Assembly (NCBI RefSeq): GCF_018614875.1
Contig: NZ_JAGGNW010000014.1
Coordinates: 310,001 to 374,000, forward strand
Direction: 5' to 3'
DNA: 64,000 bases
DNA from: Variovorax paradoxus
Lineage (GTDB): Bacteria > Pseudomonadota > Gammaproteobacteria > Burkholderiales > Burkholderiaceae_C
Both the position numbers and the translations under genes were made by a program. Below are positions 57,451-64,000 of this stretch, piece after piece; position 1 is the first letter of the stretch, and every line of letters begins with the position of its first letter. The notes below the pieces were generated by a model. The model was not told the origin of the DNA. It searched no databases and worked only from the letters and a program-made list of their open reading frames with translations.

Positions 57451-57849
57451 ATGCGTCACGGACACGGACTCCGCAAACTCAACCGCACCAGCTCGCACCG
57501 CCTTGCGATGCTGCAGAACATGATGAATTCGCTCATCGAGCATGAAGTCATCAAGACTACGGTCCCCAAGGCCAAGGAACTGCGCCGCGTCATCGAACCG
57601 ATGATCACGCTCGCCAAGAAGCCCACGGTTGCCAACAAGCGCCTGGCCTTCGACCGCCTGCGCGACCGCGACAGCGTGGTCAAGCTCTTCGGCGAACTCG
57701 GCCCGCGCTTCGCAGCGCGTCCGGGCGGCTACACCCGCATCCTGAAGATGGGTTTCCGCGTTGGCGACAATGCACCCATGGCACTGGTTGAACTGGTCGA
57801 CCGCCCTGAAATTAAAGAAGCAGATGCCGAGCAAGGCGCTGCTGAATAA
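57451..57849 (+). CDS. rplQ: 50S ribosomal protein L17
   Basis: L17 lies near the peptide exit. The 132-residue protein starts MRHGHGLRKLNRTSSHRLAM and continues LRRVIEPMITLAKKPTVANK. It ends the alpha operon. The 84-nt gap after rpoA has a small GGCAG/CTGCC stem with a T-run (57402-57430). The ATG at 57451 is preceded by AAAGGAAAG. Confidence 0.97.
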   Translation: MRHGHGLRKLNRTSSHRLAMLQNMMNSLIEHEVIKTTVPKAKELRRVIEPMITLAKKPTVANKRLAFDRLRDRDSVVKLFGELGPRFAARPGGYTRILKMGFRVGDNAPMALVELVDRPEIKEADAEQGAAE

Positions 57850-57851
57850 GG

Positions 57852-57857
57852 TATAAT
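57852..57857 (+). promoter_or_regulatory. -10 element of the initiator tRNA gene
   Basis: A perfect TATAAT lies 10 nt before the tRNA gene and 2 nt after the rplQ stop. The -35 region is inside the rplQ 3' end and is weak (GAGCAA at 17 nt). Confidence 0.6.
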
Positions 57858-57867
57858 TCCATCTTGC

Positions 57868-57944
<77 letters not shown>

Positions 57945-57948
57945 ATTT

Positions 57949-57980
57949 AAAAGGCCCTTTGAATTTCAAAGGGCCTTTTT
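57949..57980 (+). terminator. Rho-independent terminator of tRNA-fMet
   Basis: AAAAGGCCCTTTGA (57949-57962) pairs with TCAAAGGGCCTTTT (57966-57979) and ends in a T-run. It starts 5 nt after the tRNA 3' end. Confidence 0.9.
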
Positions 57981-58000
57981 CTTTGGGTCGAAAATTCCAT

Positions 58001-58028
58001 GAAAAAGCCCTCGCGAGAGGGCTTTTTC
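58001..58028. terminator. Bidirectional terminator of the aromatic operon
   Basis: GAAAAAGCCCTC (58001-58012) pairs with GAGGGCTTTTTC (58017-58028) around GCGA. It ends 48 nt before the stop of the minus-strand Rid gene and can stop transcription from both sides. Confidence 0.88.
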
Positions 58029-58076
58029 AATTCCGGCGCGGTAGCCGGCGGATGCGTCGGAAATGCGCGAACGAAG

Positions 58077-58475
58077 TCAGTCCGGAATGACCGCCGTCAC
58101 CTCGATCTCGACCTTCGCGCGGTGCTCCACGAGCGCCGCTACCTGCACGCAGGTCATGGCCGGGAAGTTGCGCCCCATGGCGTCGCGGTACACGGGGCCG
58201 AGCTCCGCGAGCCGGCGGCTGTATTCGTCGCGGTCCGTCACGTACCAGGTCATGCGAACCATGTGCTCCGGGCCCGCGCCGCCCGCACGCAGCACCTCGG
58301 CGATGTTGCGCAACGCCAGGCCGCATTGCTCGATGAAATCGTCCGACTCGAATTGCTGCTGTGCGTTCCAGCCGATCTGGCCGCCGACGAACAGCATGGT
58401 GCCGCGCGCGGCGACGCCGTTCGCATAGCCCTTGGGAGGCAGCCAGCCTTCGGGCTGCAGGAGTTTGTTGATCAT
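58077..58475 (-). CDS. Rid-family protein lacking the RidA arginine
   Basis: This 132-residue protein has the Rid (YjgF/YER057c) fold: VAARGTMLFVGGQIGWNAQQ, NIAEVLRAGGAGPEHMVRMT and VQVAALVEHRAKVEIEVTAV. The arginine that is essential for imine deamination in RidA (Arg105, in FPARSCVEVARL) is Met107 here (FPAMTCVQVAAL), so this belongs with Rid subfamilies that lack the classical activity. As last gene of the aromatic-CoA operon, it may act on a pathway intermediate. It overlaps the ligase gene (ATGA). Confidence 0.88.
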   Translation of the reverse strand: MINKLLQPEGWLPPKGYANGVAARGTMLFVGGQIGWNAQQQFESDDFIEQCGLALRNIAEVLRAGGAGPEHMVRMTWYVTDRDEYSRRLAELGPVYRDAMGRNFPAMTCVQVAALVEHRAKVEIEVTAVIPD

Positions 58476-60103
58476 GGTGTGCTGTTGAGTTGTCTCAGTT
58501 TGAAGCGCTGGAGTTTGCCGGTCTCGGTGCGCGGCAGCACCGTCACGAACTCGATCTCGCGTGGATATTTGAACGGCGCGATGGTGGCTTTCACGTGGTC
58601 TTGCAGTGCCTTCACGAGCGCGGCATCGCCTTCATGGCCGGGCTTGAGCACGCAGAAGGCCTTGACGATCATGCCGCGTTCGGCGTCGGGCTTGCCGATC
58701 ACGCCGCATTCGGCCACGGCCGGGTGCTTGAGCAGCGCGTCCTCGACCTCCGGCCCGCCCACGTTGTAGCCGGCGGTGATGATCATGTCGTCAGCGCGTG
58801 CCTGGTAGAAGAAGTAGCCGTCGTCGTCCTGCACGAACGAATCGCCGGGGTAGTTCCAGCCGTTCTTCACGTAGTCGGCCTGGCGCGGATCGTCGAGGTA
58901 GCGGCAGCCCACCGGTCCCTGCAGCGCCAGCTTGCCGACCGTGCCGTGCGGCACTTCGTTGCCCTGGTCGTCCACCACCTTGGCGGTGAAGCCGGGCACC
59001 GCCTTGCCGACTGCGCCGCGGCGCACTTCGTCGCCTGCAGCGGAAATGTAGATGTGGAACACCTCGGTGCCTCCGATGCCATCGAGCATCTCGATGCCGG
59101 TGGCTTCCTTCCACAGCTGCCGCGTGGCGTCGGGCAACGCCTCGCCCGCGCTCACGCAGATGCGCAGGCTCCGCATGCCGTGCTGCTTCACGAAGGGCGC
59201 CATCTGGCGATAGAACGTGGGCGCCGTGTAGCAGATGGTCGCGCCCACCTCGTTGATCAGCTTCACCAGCCCTTCGGGCGTGAACGGCGCATCGGCAAAG
59301 TACACCGAGGCACCGGCCCACATCGGGAACACCAGCAGGCCGCCGAGCCCGAAGGTGAAGGCCAGCGGCGGCGAGCCGATCACGATGTCGTCGCTGCGCG
59401 CCTGCAGCACATGGCGCGGCCAGGTTTCGCACATCGCGAGCACGTCGCGGTGCGTGGTGACCGGGGCCTTGGGCTTGCCCGTGGTGCCCGAGGTGAACGC
59501 GAGCAGGGCAATGTCGTCCGCCGCCGTGGGACACGCGGTGAACACGCCGCTCTTGCCCGCCGCGCGTGCCGACAGCGAATCGGGCGCATCGGGCTTGTTG
59601 AACGCAATCACCGTTGCGAGCACCGGATGTTCCCGCTGCGCCAGCACGAGTTCCTCGAGCAGCCGCCCGTCGCACAGCGCCGCCACGGGACGCGCCTTCT
59701 CGATGATCTCGCCCAGCTCCTTGGCGCGCAGCAGCGGCATGGTGGCAACGGCGATCAAGCCGGCCTTCACCACCGCGAGCCACGACAGCGCCATGGCCAC
59801 CGAATTGCCGCCGCGCAGCAGCACGCGGTTGCCGGGCACGAGGCCCAGGTCTTCGGTCAGCACCTGCGCGATGCGGTTGACTTCGACGGCGGCCTGCGAA
59901 TAGGTCAGCGTGCCGGCGGGTGAACGCAGCATCGGCTTGTCGCCGAAGCCCTTGGCGGCTGCCTTGTCCAGCAGCTCCTCGACCAGGTTCAGCTGATCGG
60001 GCAGCTGCAGCTCGGGCAGGTCGTAGCGGAAGACGGGCAACTGCTCGGCGGGCGGCAGGCGGTCGTGAACGAAGCGGTCGACTTGGGCAGACACGGTATT
60101 CAT
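58472..60103 (-). CDS. Aryl-CoA ligase (benzoate/2-aminobenzoate-CoA ligase family)
   Basis: This enzyme activates an aromatic acid with ATP and CoA. The 543-residue adenylate-forming protein has the P-loop TSGTTGKPK at 204-212, the A5 motif GIGGTEVFHIY, the hinge region GDSFVQDDDGYFFYQARADD, and the catalytic lysine TGK (Lys530). The N-terminal PPAEQLPVFRYDLPELQLPD stretch fits the benzoate-CoA ligase family. With the monooxygenase-reductase and acyl-CoA dehydrogenase of this cluster, 2-aminobenzoate or salicylate are the best substrate guesses. The start overlaps the dehydrogenase stop (ATGA). Confidence 0.88.
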   Translation of the reverse strand: MNTVSAQVDRFVHDRLPPAEQLPVFRYDLPELQLPDQLNLVEELLDKAAAKGFGDKPMLRSPAGTLTYSQAAVEVNRIAQVLTEDLGLVPGNRVLLRGGNSVAMALSWLAVVKAGLIAVATMPLLRAKELGEIIEKARPVAALCDGRLLEELVLAQREHPVLATVIAFNKPDAPDSLSARAAGKSGVFTACPTAADDIALLAFTSGTTGKPKAPVTTHRDVLAMCETWPRHVLQARSDDIVIGSPPLAFTFGLGGLLVFPMWAGASVYFADAPFTPEGLVKLINEVGATICYTAPTFYRQMAPFVKQHGMRSLRICVSAGEALPDATRQLWKEATGIEMLDGIGGTEVFHIYISAAGDEVRRGAVGKAVPGFTAKVVDDQGNEVPHGTVGKLALQGPVGCRYLDDPRQADYVKNGWNYPGDSFVQDDDGYFFYQARADDMIITAGYNVGGPEVEDALLKHPAVAECGVIGKPDAERGMIVKAFCVLKPGHEGDAALVKALQDHVKATIAPFKYPREIEFVTVLPRTETGKLQRFKLRQLNSTP

Positions 60104-61293
60104 CCTCGCAGAACGGATTTGCCGATGATCAGTTGTTGAACTTCCGTCGCGCCTTCGTAGATGCGCAGCGAGCGGATGTCGCGGTAGAGGCTCTCGATCT
60201 TCGTGCCGACCTTCACGCCGAGCCCGCCATGCATCTGCAGTGCCATGTCGATCACGCGGCTTGCGTTCTCGGTGGCGCACATCTTGGCCATGGCGGCTGC
60301 GGCCGACAGGTCGCCGACGGCGGGTGCGCCGCGCTGCTCGGCGTCGTCGCGCATCCAGGCCGCGCGGTAGGTGAGCAAAGCCGCGCTGTCGATCAACGCC
60401 GCCATCTCGCCAAGCTTGGCCTGCGTGAGCTGGAAGTCGGCGAGCGTCTGGCCGAACATGCGGCGGTTCTTCGAGTGCGAGATGGCTTCTGCCAAAGCGC
60501 GACGACCCATGCCAAGCGCGGCTGCGGCCACCGAGGCACGGAAGATGTCGAGCGTGCGCATCGCGAGCTTGAAGCCGCCGTTGAGCTCGCCGAGCTGCGC
60601 GGTGCGCGGCACGATGCAGTTCTCGAAGCGCAAGGTGGCGAGCGGGTGCGGCGCCATCACGTCGATGTGTTCGGAGGTGTCGAGCCCCGCTGTCTTCGCA
60701 TCGACGATGAACGCAGTGATGCCGCGCGTGCCGCCCGCCGGATCGGTCTTGGCGAACACGCAGTAGAAGTCGGCGATGCCGCCATTGCTGATCCAGGTCT
60801 TCTCGCCGGTCAGGCGCCAGCCTTCGGCGGAGGGTTCGGCGCGCATCGCCATCGCGCCCACGTCGGAGCCCGCTCCAGGCTCGCTCAGCGCGAAGGCGGC
60901 GATCTTGCTGCCCTTGGCCACGGCCGTCAGGTAGCTCGCATGCTGCCCTGGCGTGCCCGCGAGCGTGATTGCCCCGCTGCCCAGGCCTTGCATCGCGAAG
61001 GCGAAGTCGGCGAGCGGCGAATGAAAGGCAAGCGTCTCGCGCAGCAGCACGAGTGCGCGCGAGTCGAGGCGCTCGAGCGCGCCACCCGAAGTGCCCGGCA
61101 CGCAGTAGCGCAGCCAGCCGCCGTCGCCGAGCCGCTTCACCCAGTCGCGGCATGCCGCGCGGTCGTCGTGCTCGTCGACCTCCTGTGCGGCGGCCCAGGG
61201 CAGCAGGCCGTCGGCCAGCGCGCGGTGGGCATCGTCGAAGAAGGGCAGCGCGAGGTGCGCGGTCGATGGCGGCGCGGGTGCTTTGGTCATCAT
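60100..61293 (-). CDS. Acyl-CoA dehydrogenase family protein
   Basis: This is a 397-residue FAD enzyme that oxidises acyl-CoA thioesters. It shows AAFALSEPGAGSDVGAMAMR, GWRLTGEKTWISNGGIADFY, the C-terminal ALQMHGGLGVKVGTKIESLY, and the catalytic Glu380 in IYEGATEVQQL. The ATG at 61291-61293 (or the next ATG, 3 nt later) follows a GGGGA element within the end of the hydratase gene, 4 nt after its stop. In aminobenzoyl-CoA clusters such enzymes act on ring-reduced or ring-opened intermediates; the precise step is inferred. Confidence 0.9.
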   Translation of the reverse strand: MMTKAPAPPSTAHLALPFFDDAHRALADGLLPWAAAQEVDEHDDRAACRDWVKRLGDGGWLRYCVPGTSGGALERLDSRALVLLRETLAFHSPLADFAFAMQGLGSGAITLAGTPGQHASYLTAVAKGSKIAAFALSEPGAGSDVGAMAMRAEPSAEGWRLTGEKTWISNGGIADFYCVFAKTDPAGGTRGITAFIVDAKTAGLDTSEHIDVMAPHPLATLRFENCIVPRTAQLGELNGGFKLAMRTLDIFRASVAAAALGMGRRALAEAISHSKNRRMFGQTLADFQLTQAKLGEMAALIDSAALLTYRAAWMRDDAEQRGAPAVGDLSAAAAMAKMCATENASRVIDMALQMHGGLGVKVGTKIESLYRDIRSLRIYEGATEVQQLIIGKSVLRG

Positions 61294-61297
61294 CGCG

Positions 61298-62152
61298 TCA
61301 GTCCCCGCCGAACACCGGCTTGCGCTTGGCAGCGAAAGCTTCATAGGCGCGCCTGAAGTCTTCGGTCTGCATGCAGATCGCTTGCGCTTGCGCTTCGGCC
61401 TCGATGGCCTGGTCGATGGTCATCGACCATTCCTGCGACAGCATGGTCTTGGTCATGCCGTGCGCGAAGCTCGGGCCTTCGGCCAGTTCGCGCGCCACCT
61501 GGGTCGCGGCTTCGAGCAAGGCGTCGCTGTCGTGCAGCGCATTGAAGAAGCCCCAGGCCTGGCCTTCCTGCGCCGTCATTGCGCGGCCGGTGAACAGCAG
61601 CTCGGAGGCGCGGCCCTGGCCGATCACGCGCGGCAGCAGTGCGCAGGCGCCCATGTCCGCGCCGGCGAGGCCCACGCGGGTGAACAGGAACGCGGTGCGC
61701 GTGGCCGGCGAGCCGTAGCGCAGGTCGCAGGCCAGCGCGATCATCGCGCCGGCGCCGGCGCACACGCCGTCGATGGCGCCGACGATCGGCTGCGGGCAAT
61801 GCCGGATGGCCTTCACCAGGTCGCCGGTCATGCGCGTGAACTCGAGCAGTTCGGGCATGCGCATGCCGGTGAGCGGGCCGATGATCTCGTGCACGTCGCC
61901 GCCCGAGCAGAAGTTGCCGCCGGCGCCGGTGACCACGATGGCCTTCACGTCGGTCGAATAAGTCAAAGCGCGGAACAGGTCGCGCAGCTCGGCGTACGAG
62001 TCGAAGGTGAGCGGGTTCTTGCGCTCGGGGCGGTTCAGCGTGATGGTGCCGACGCCCGCTTCGCAGTGCCATGCGAAGTGCTTTGCCGCGTAAGGCGCCT
62101 TGGCCTCGAACTGCGCGCGCATGGGATTGCCCGCGCCGATGTAGTGCTTCAT
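61298..62152 (-). CDS. Crotonase-fold protein lacking both hydratase glutamates
   Basis: This 284-residue crotonase-superfamily protein has the oxyanion segment TGAGGNFCSGGDVHEI and AIDGVCAGAGAMIALACDLR. Classical enoyl-CoA hydratases use two glutamates. At the first position Met137 occurs (GAMIALACD), and at the second Arg159 occurs (FLFTRVGLAG). Asp166 in GADMGACALLPRVIG matches the dienoyl-CoA isomerase Asp204, so isomerase or hydrolase chemistry is more likely than simple hydration. It overlaps the MarR gene (ATGA). Confidence 0.87.
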   Translation of the reverse strand: MKHYIGAGNPMRAQFEAKAPYAAKHFAWHCEAGVGTITLNRPERKNPLTFDSYAELRDLFRALTYSTDVKAIVVTGAGGNFCSGGDVHEIIGPLTGMRMPELLEFTRMTGDLVKAIRHCPQPIVGAIDGVCAGAGAMIALACDLRYGSPATRTAFLFTRVGLAGADMGACALLPRVIGQGRASELLFTGRAMTAQEGQAWGFFNALHDSDALLEAATQVARELAEGPSFAHGMTKTMLSQEWSMTIDQAIEAEAQAQAICMQTEDFRRAYEAFAAKRKPVFGGD

Positions 62153-62625
62153 TCGGCCTCCGCCATCTGGCTGTGTGAGTGTTGCTTGACCTTGCCGAGC
62201 AGCTTGTGCAGCTGCGCGATCTCCTTGGCGCTGAGGCCCGCGAAGGCATCGACGATCCAGTCTTCATGCTGCTGCGCCATCTCGTTGAAGAGCTTGCGGC
62301 CGCGCGCGGTGAGCCGCACGCGCCAGGCGCGGCGGTCGCCTTCGACGTTGATGCGCTCCACCAGCCCTTCGGTCACGAGTTGGTCGGTGATGCCGGTGAC
62401 GTTGCCGCCGGTCACCATCATGCGGCGCGAGAGCTCGTTCATCTTCAGGCCATCGGGCGAGCGTTCGAGCTGCGACATCAGGTCGAAGCGCGGCAGTGTG
62501 GTCGAGAACTGCGAGCGCAACTCGTTGCGCACCTGCTTCTCGATCAGCTGGGTGCAGGTGAGCAGCCGCAGCCAGAGGCGCAGGGCCTCGGGGTGCTCGC
62601 TGTGGGCGCGTGCTTCGAGGTCCAT
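62149..62625 (-). CDS. MarR-family regulator of the aromatic operon
   Basis: This 158-residue MarR regulator has the winged helix-turn-helix (KMNELSRRMMVTGGNVTGIT, then DQLVTEGLVERINVEGDRRA, wing RRAWRVRLTARGRKL). MarR proteins in such clusters usually repress until an aryl-CoA or aromatic acid binds. It is the first gene after a repeat copy, and the catabolic genes follow with overlapping starts. The large monooxygenase-reductase gene lies upstream on the same strand. Confidence 0.92.
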   Translation of the reverse strand: MDLEARAHSEHPEALRLWLRLLTCTQLIEKQVRNELRSQFSTTLPRFDLMSQLERSPDGLKMNELSRRMMVTGGNVTGITDQLVTEGLVERINVEGDRRAWRVRLTARGRKLFNEMAQQHEDWIVDAFAGLSAKEIAQLHKLLGKVKQHSHSQMAEAE

Positions 62626-62660
62626 GTCAGTGGCGCCCGGCCGCCCGAAGGCACTGACGC

Positions 62661-62705
62661 GCCCCCTCGGGGGGCAGCGATACGCGAAGCGATGAGCGTG
62701 GGGGT
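62661..62705. repeat. Dispersed intergenic repeat, copy D (variant)
   Basis: The GCCCCCTCGGGGGGC hairpin is followed by GCGATACGCGAAGCGATGAG and CGTGGGGGT. Read on the minus strand it has the same order as copies A and B (CCCCCA, TCGCTTCG core, CCCCC/GGGGG hairpin) but in a diverged variant. It lies between the MarR and monooxygenase genes. Confidence 0.6.
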
Positions 62706-62711
62706 TTCATG

Positions 62712-64000
62712 TCAGTGTGTCTCCGGGTTCGCCAGTGCGGCATTCGCGGCCGCAGCGATCTGCTGCTGCTTGGCGATCTCGCGGTACATCTGGTCGCGGC
62801 CGCTCAGGTACTGCTTGGGCCAGTCGACGTCGCGGCTCTGCAGCTTCGCCGCTTCGTGCAGCGTCCATGCCGGATCTGCAAGGTGCGGGCGTGCGATGGC
62901 GCAGAGGTCGGCGCGCCCGGCCGCGATGATGCTGTTGGCCTGGTCGGCGTCGGTGATGGCGCCGACCGCAATGGTCGAGATGCCGACCTCGTTGCGGATG
63001 CGGTCGGAGAACGGCGTCTGGTACATGCGGCCGTACACCGGCTTGGCCGCGCGTGTGGTCTGGCCCGAAGACACGTCGATGAAATCGGCGCCGGCTTCCT
63101 TGAAGAGGCGAGCGACGATGACCGCATCGGCATCGGTGTTGCCGCCGGGCGCCCAGTCGTGCGCCGAGATGCGCACGCTCATCGGCTTGTCTTCAGGCCA
63201 CACGGCGCGCATCGCGCGGAACACTTCGAGCGGATAGCGGCAGCGCGCTTCGATGTCGCCGCCGTATTCGTCGGCGCGCTGGTTGGTGAGCGGGCTGATG
63301 AAGGCCGACAGCAGGTAGCCGTGCGCGCAGTGCAGCTCGAGCCAGTCGAAGCCGCATGCCATGGCGCGGCGCGTGGAATCGACGAACTGGTTGCGCAGCG
63401 TGTCCATTTCTGCGCGCGTGATCGCGGCGGGCAGCTGGTTCTGTTCGCCGTAGGGCAATGCGCTCGCGCCGAGCACCGGCCAGTTGCCGTCTTCGAGCGG
63501 TTCGTCGGAGCCTTCCCAGCCCACGCGCGTCGAGCCCTTGGGGCCGCTGTGGCCGAGCTGCATGGCGATCTTCGCGGTCGACTGCGTGTGCACGAAATCG
63601 ACGATGCGCTTGAACGCGGCCTGCTGCGTGTCGTTGTAGAGGCCGGTGCAGGCTGGCGTGATGCGGCCTTCGGGCGTCGGGCTCGTCATTTCGACACACA
63701 CCATCGCGGCGCCGCCCAGCGCGCGTGCGCCCAGGTGCACCAGCAAAAAGTCTTGCGGCACGCCGTCGACAGCGCTGTAGGTGGCCATCGGCGACACCAG
63801 GATGCGGTTCTTCAGCGTGAGGCCGCGCACCTGGAGCGGCATCAGCATGGGCGCGATGGGCTTGCCGCCGGCGAGCCACTGCTCGTAGCCGCCGAGCCAT
63901 TCGGTGTCGCGCACGCGCAGGTTCTCGTGGCTGATGCGCTGCGAGCGGGTGAGCAGCGAGTAGGCGAACTGCTCGATCTGCATGCCGGTGTAGCGGGTCA
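62712..64000 (-). CDS. Salicylyl-CoA/2-aminobenzoyl-CoA monooxygenase-reductase, C-terminal part
   Basis: This fusion protein runs off the right edge, and only its C-terminal part (about 429 codons) is visible. The first residues (RYTGMQIEQFAYSLLTRSQR) match the end of the flavin monooxygenase half. The rest is an old-yellow-enzyme reductase: LQVRGLTLKNRILVSPMATY, GARALGGAAMVCVEMTSPTP, AMQLGHSGPKGS, LHCAHGYLLSAFISPLTNQR, and ADEYGGDIEARCR. The NADH:flavin-type motif HxAHGYL-x(3)-F is intact. The family couples ring hydroxylation and reduction of an aryl-CoA. No start is in the window because the frame stays open to 64000. Confidence 0.88.
   Translation of the reverse strand, partial: TRYTGMQIEQFAYSLLTRSQRISHENLRVRDTEWLGGYEQWLAGGKPIAPMLMPLQVRGLTLKNRILVSPMATYSAVDGVPQDFLLVHLGARALGGAAMVCVEMTSPTPEGRITPACTGLYNDTQQAAFKRIVDFVHTQSTAKIAMQLGHSGPKGSTRVGWEGSDEPLEDGNWPVLGASALPYGEQNQLPAAITRAEMDTLRNQFVDSTRRAMACGFDWLELHCAHGYLLSAFISPLTNQRADEYGGDIEARCRYPLEVFRAMRAVWPEDKPMSVRISAHDWAPGGNTDADAVIVARLFKEAGADFIDVSSGQTTRAAKPVYGRMYQTPFSDRIRNEVGISTIAVGAITDADQANSIIAAGRADLCAIARPHLADPAWTLHEAAKLQSRDVDWPKQYLSGRDQMYREIAKQQQIAAAANAALANPETH

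Noticed and set aside
58030..58076. Possible fifth copy of the dispersed repeat after the Rid gene
   Set aside because: It contains CGCGAACGAAGTCAG but lacks the CCCCC/GGGGG hairpin and the TTCGTGTCGC core, so the resemblance is too weak to call.

Overview
The window is GC-rich, tightly packed bacterial chromosome. The gene set points to a Comamonadaceae betaproteobacterium, most likely Variovorax or a close relative. The main evidence is acdS (ACC deaminase) with a divergent Lrp-type acdR, a Bug/TctC-type solute-binding protein beside catabolic genes, an OxyR with Cys199/Cys208 followed by dps, CoA-dependent aromatic catabolism with a fused flavin monooxygenase/old-yellow-enzyme protein, and repeated intergenic elements. 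The genus is inferred from gene content; no search was run.

Layout. 1-4898: dprA (partial) and a LysM protein on the minus strand, then def, a BamE-like lipoprotein, fmt and azlCD on the plus strand. 4915-11423: an accessory catabolic cluster on the minus strand (VOC protein, alpha/beta hydrolase, FAD monooxygenase, DUF2783-like protein, MBL-fold protein, Bug protein) with a divergent LysR regulator. 11515-18121: pgk, pyk, acdS/acdR, fba and purC. 18140-22417: META-domain lipoprotein, thioredoxin co-chaperone, and the purE-purK-sua5 operon. 22541-28206: secreted lipase-like lipoprotein, dacB, nudK, a DeoR regulator and an EamA transporter. 28203-31127: tsaB-rimI-UDG-like operon and pyrF. 31240-39407: XRE regulator with a divergent ceramidase-like membrane protein, an MFS-PlsC fusion, a run of poorly characterised envelope genes (YiaAB, a secreted protein, DUF2145, a zinc-ribbon membrane protein, DUF3597) and an SDR. 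39497-48832: tgt-queA, recG, oxyR, dps, ubiA, proC and a phytase-like esterase. 49049-57849: the spc and alpha ribosomal-protein operons with secY and rpoA, followed by initiator tRNA-Met. 58077-64000: a MarR-linked aromatic acyl-CoA pathway that runs off the right edge.

How the genes work together. Most genes are housekeeping: translation start and protein maturation, glycolysis, purine and pyrimidine synthesis, tRNA modification (queuosine and t6A) and ribosome assembly. Two catabolic islands (4.9-11.4 kb and 58-64 kb) and the acdS locus give the soil or plant-associated flavour. Translational coupling by ATGA or GTGA overlaps is widespread.

The most interesting non-coding signals are a 121-bp hairpin element between dps and ubiA, a dispersed intergenic repeat family with at least four copies, and several candidate operators (oxyR, lysR, acdR, deoR and xre). 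No insertion sequence, prophage, CRISPR array or rRNA was seen. The longest stretch without a gene is about 216 bases (48833-49048) and holds the spc promoter.
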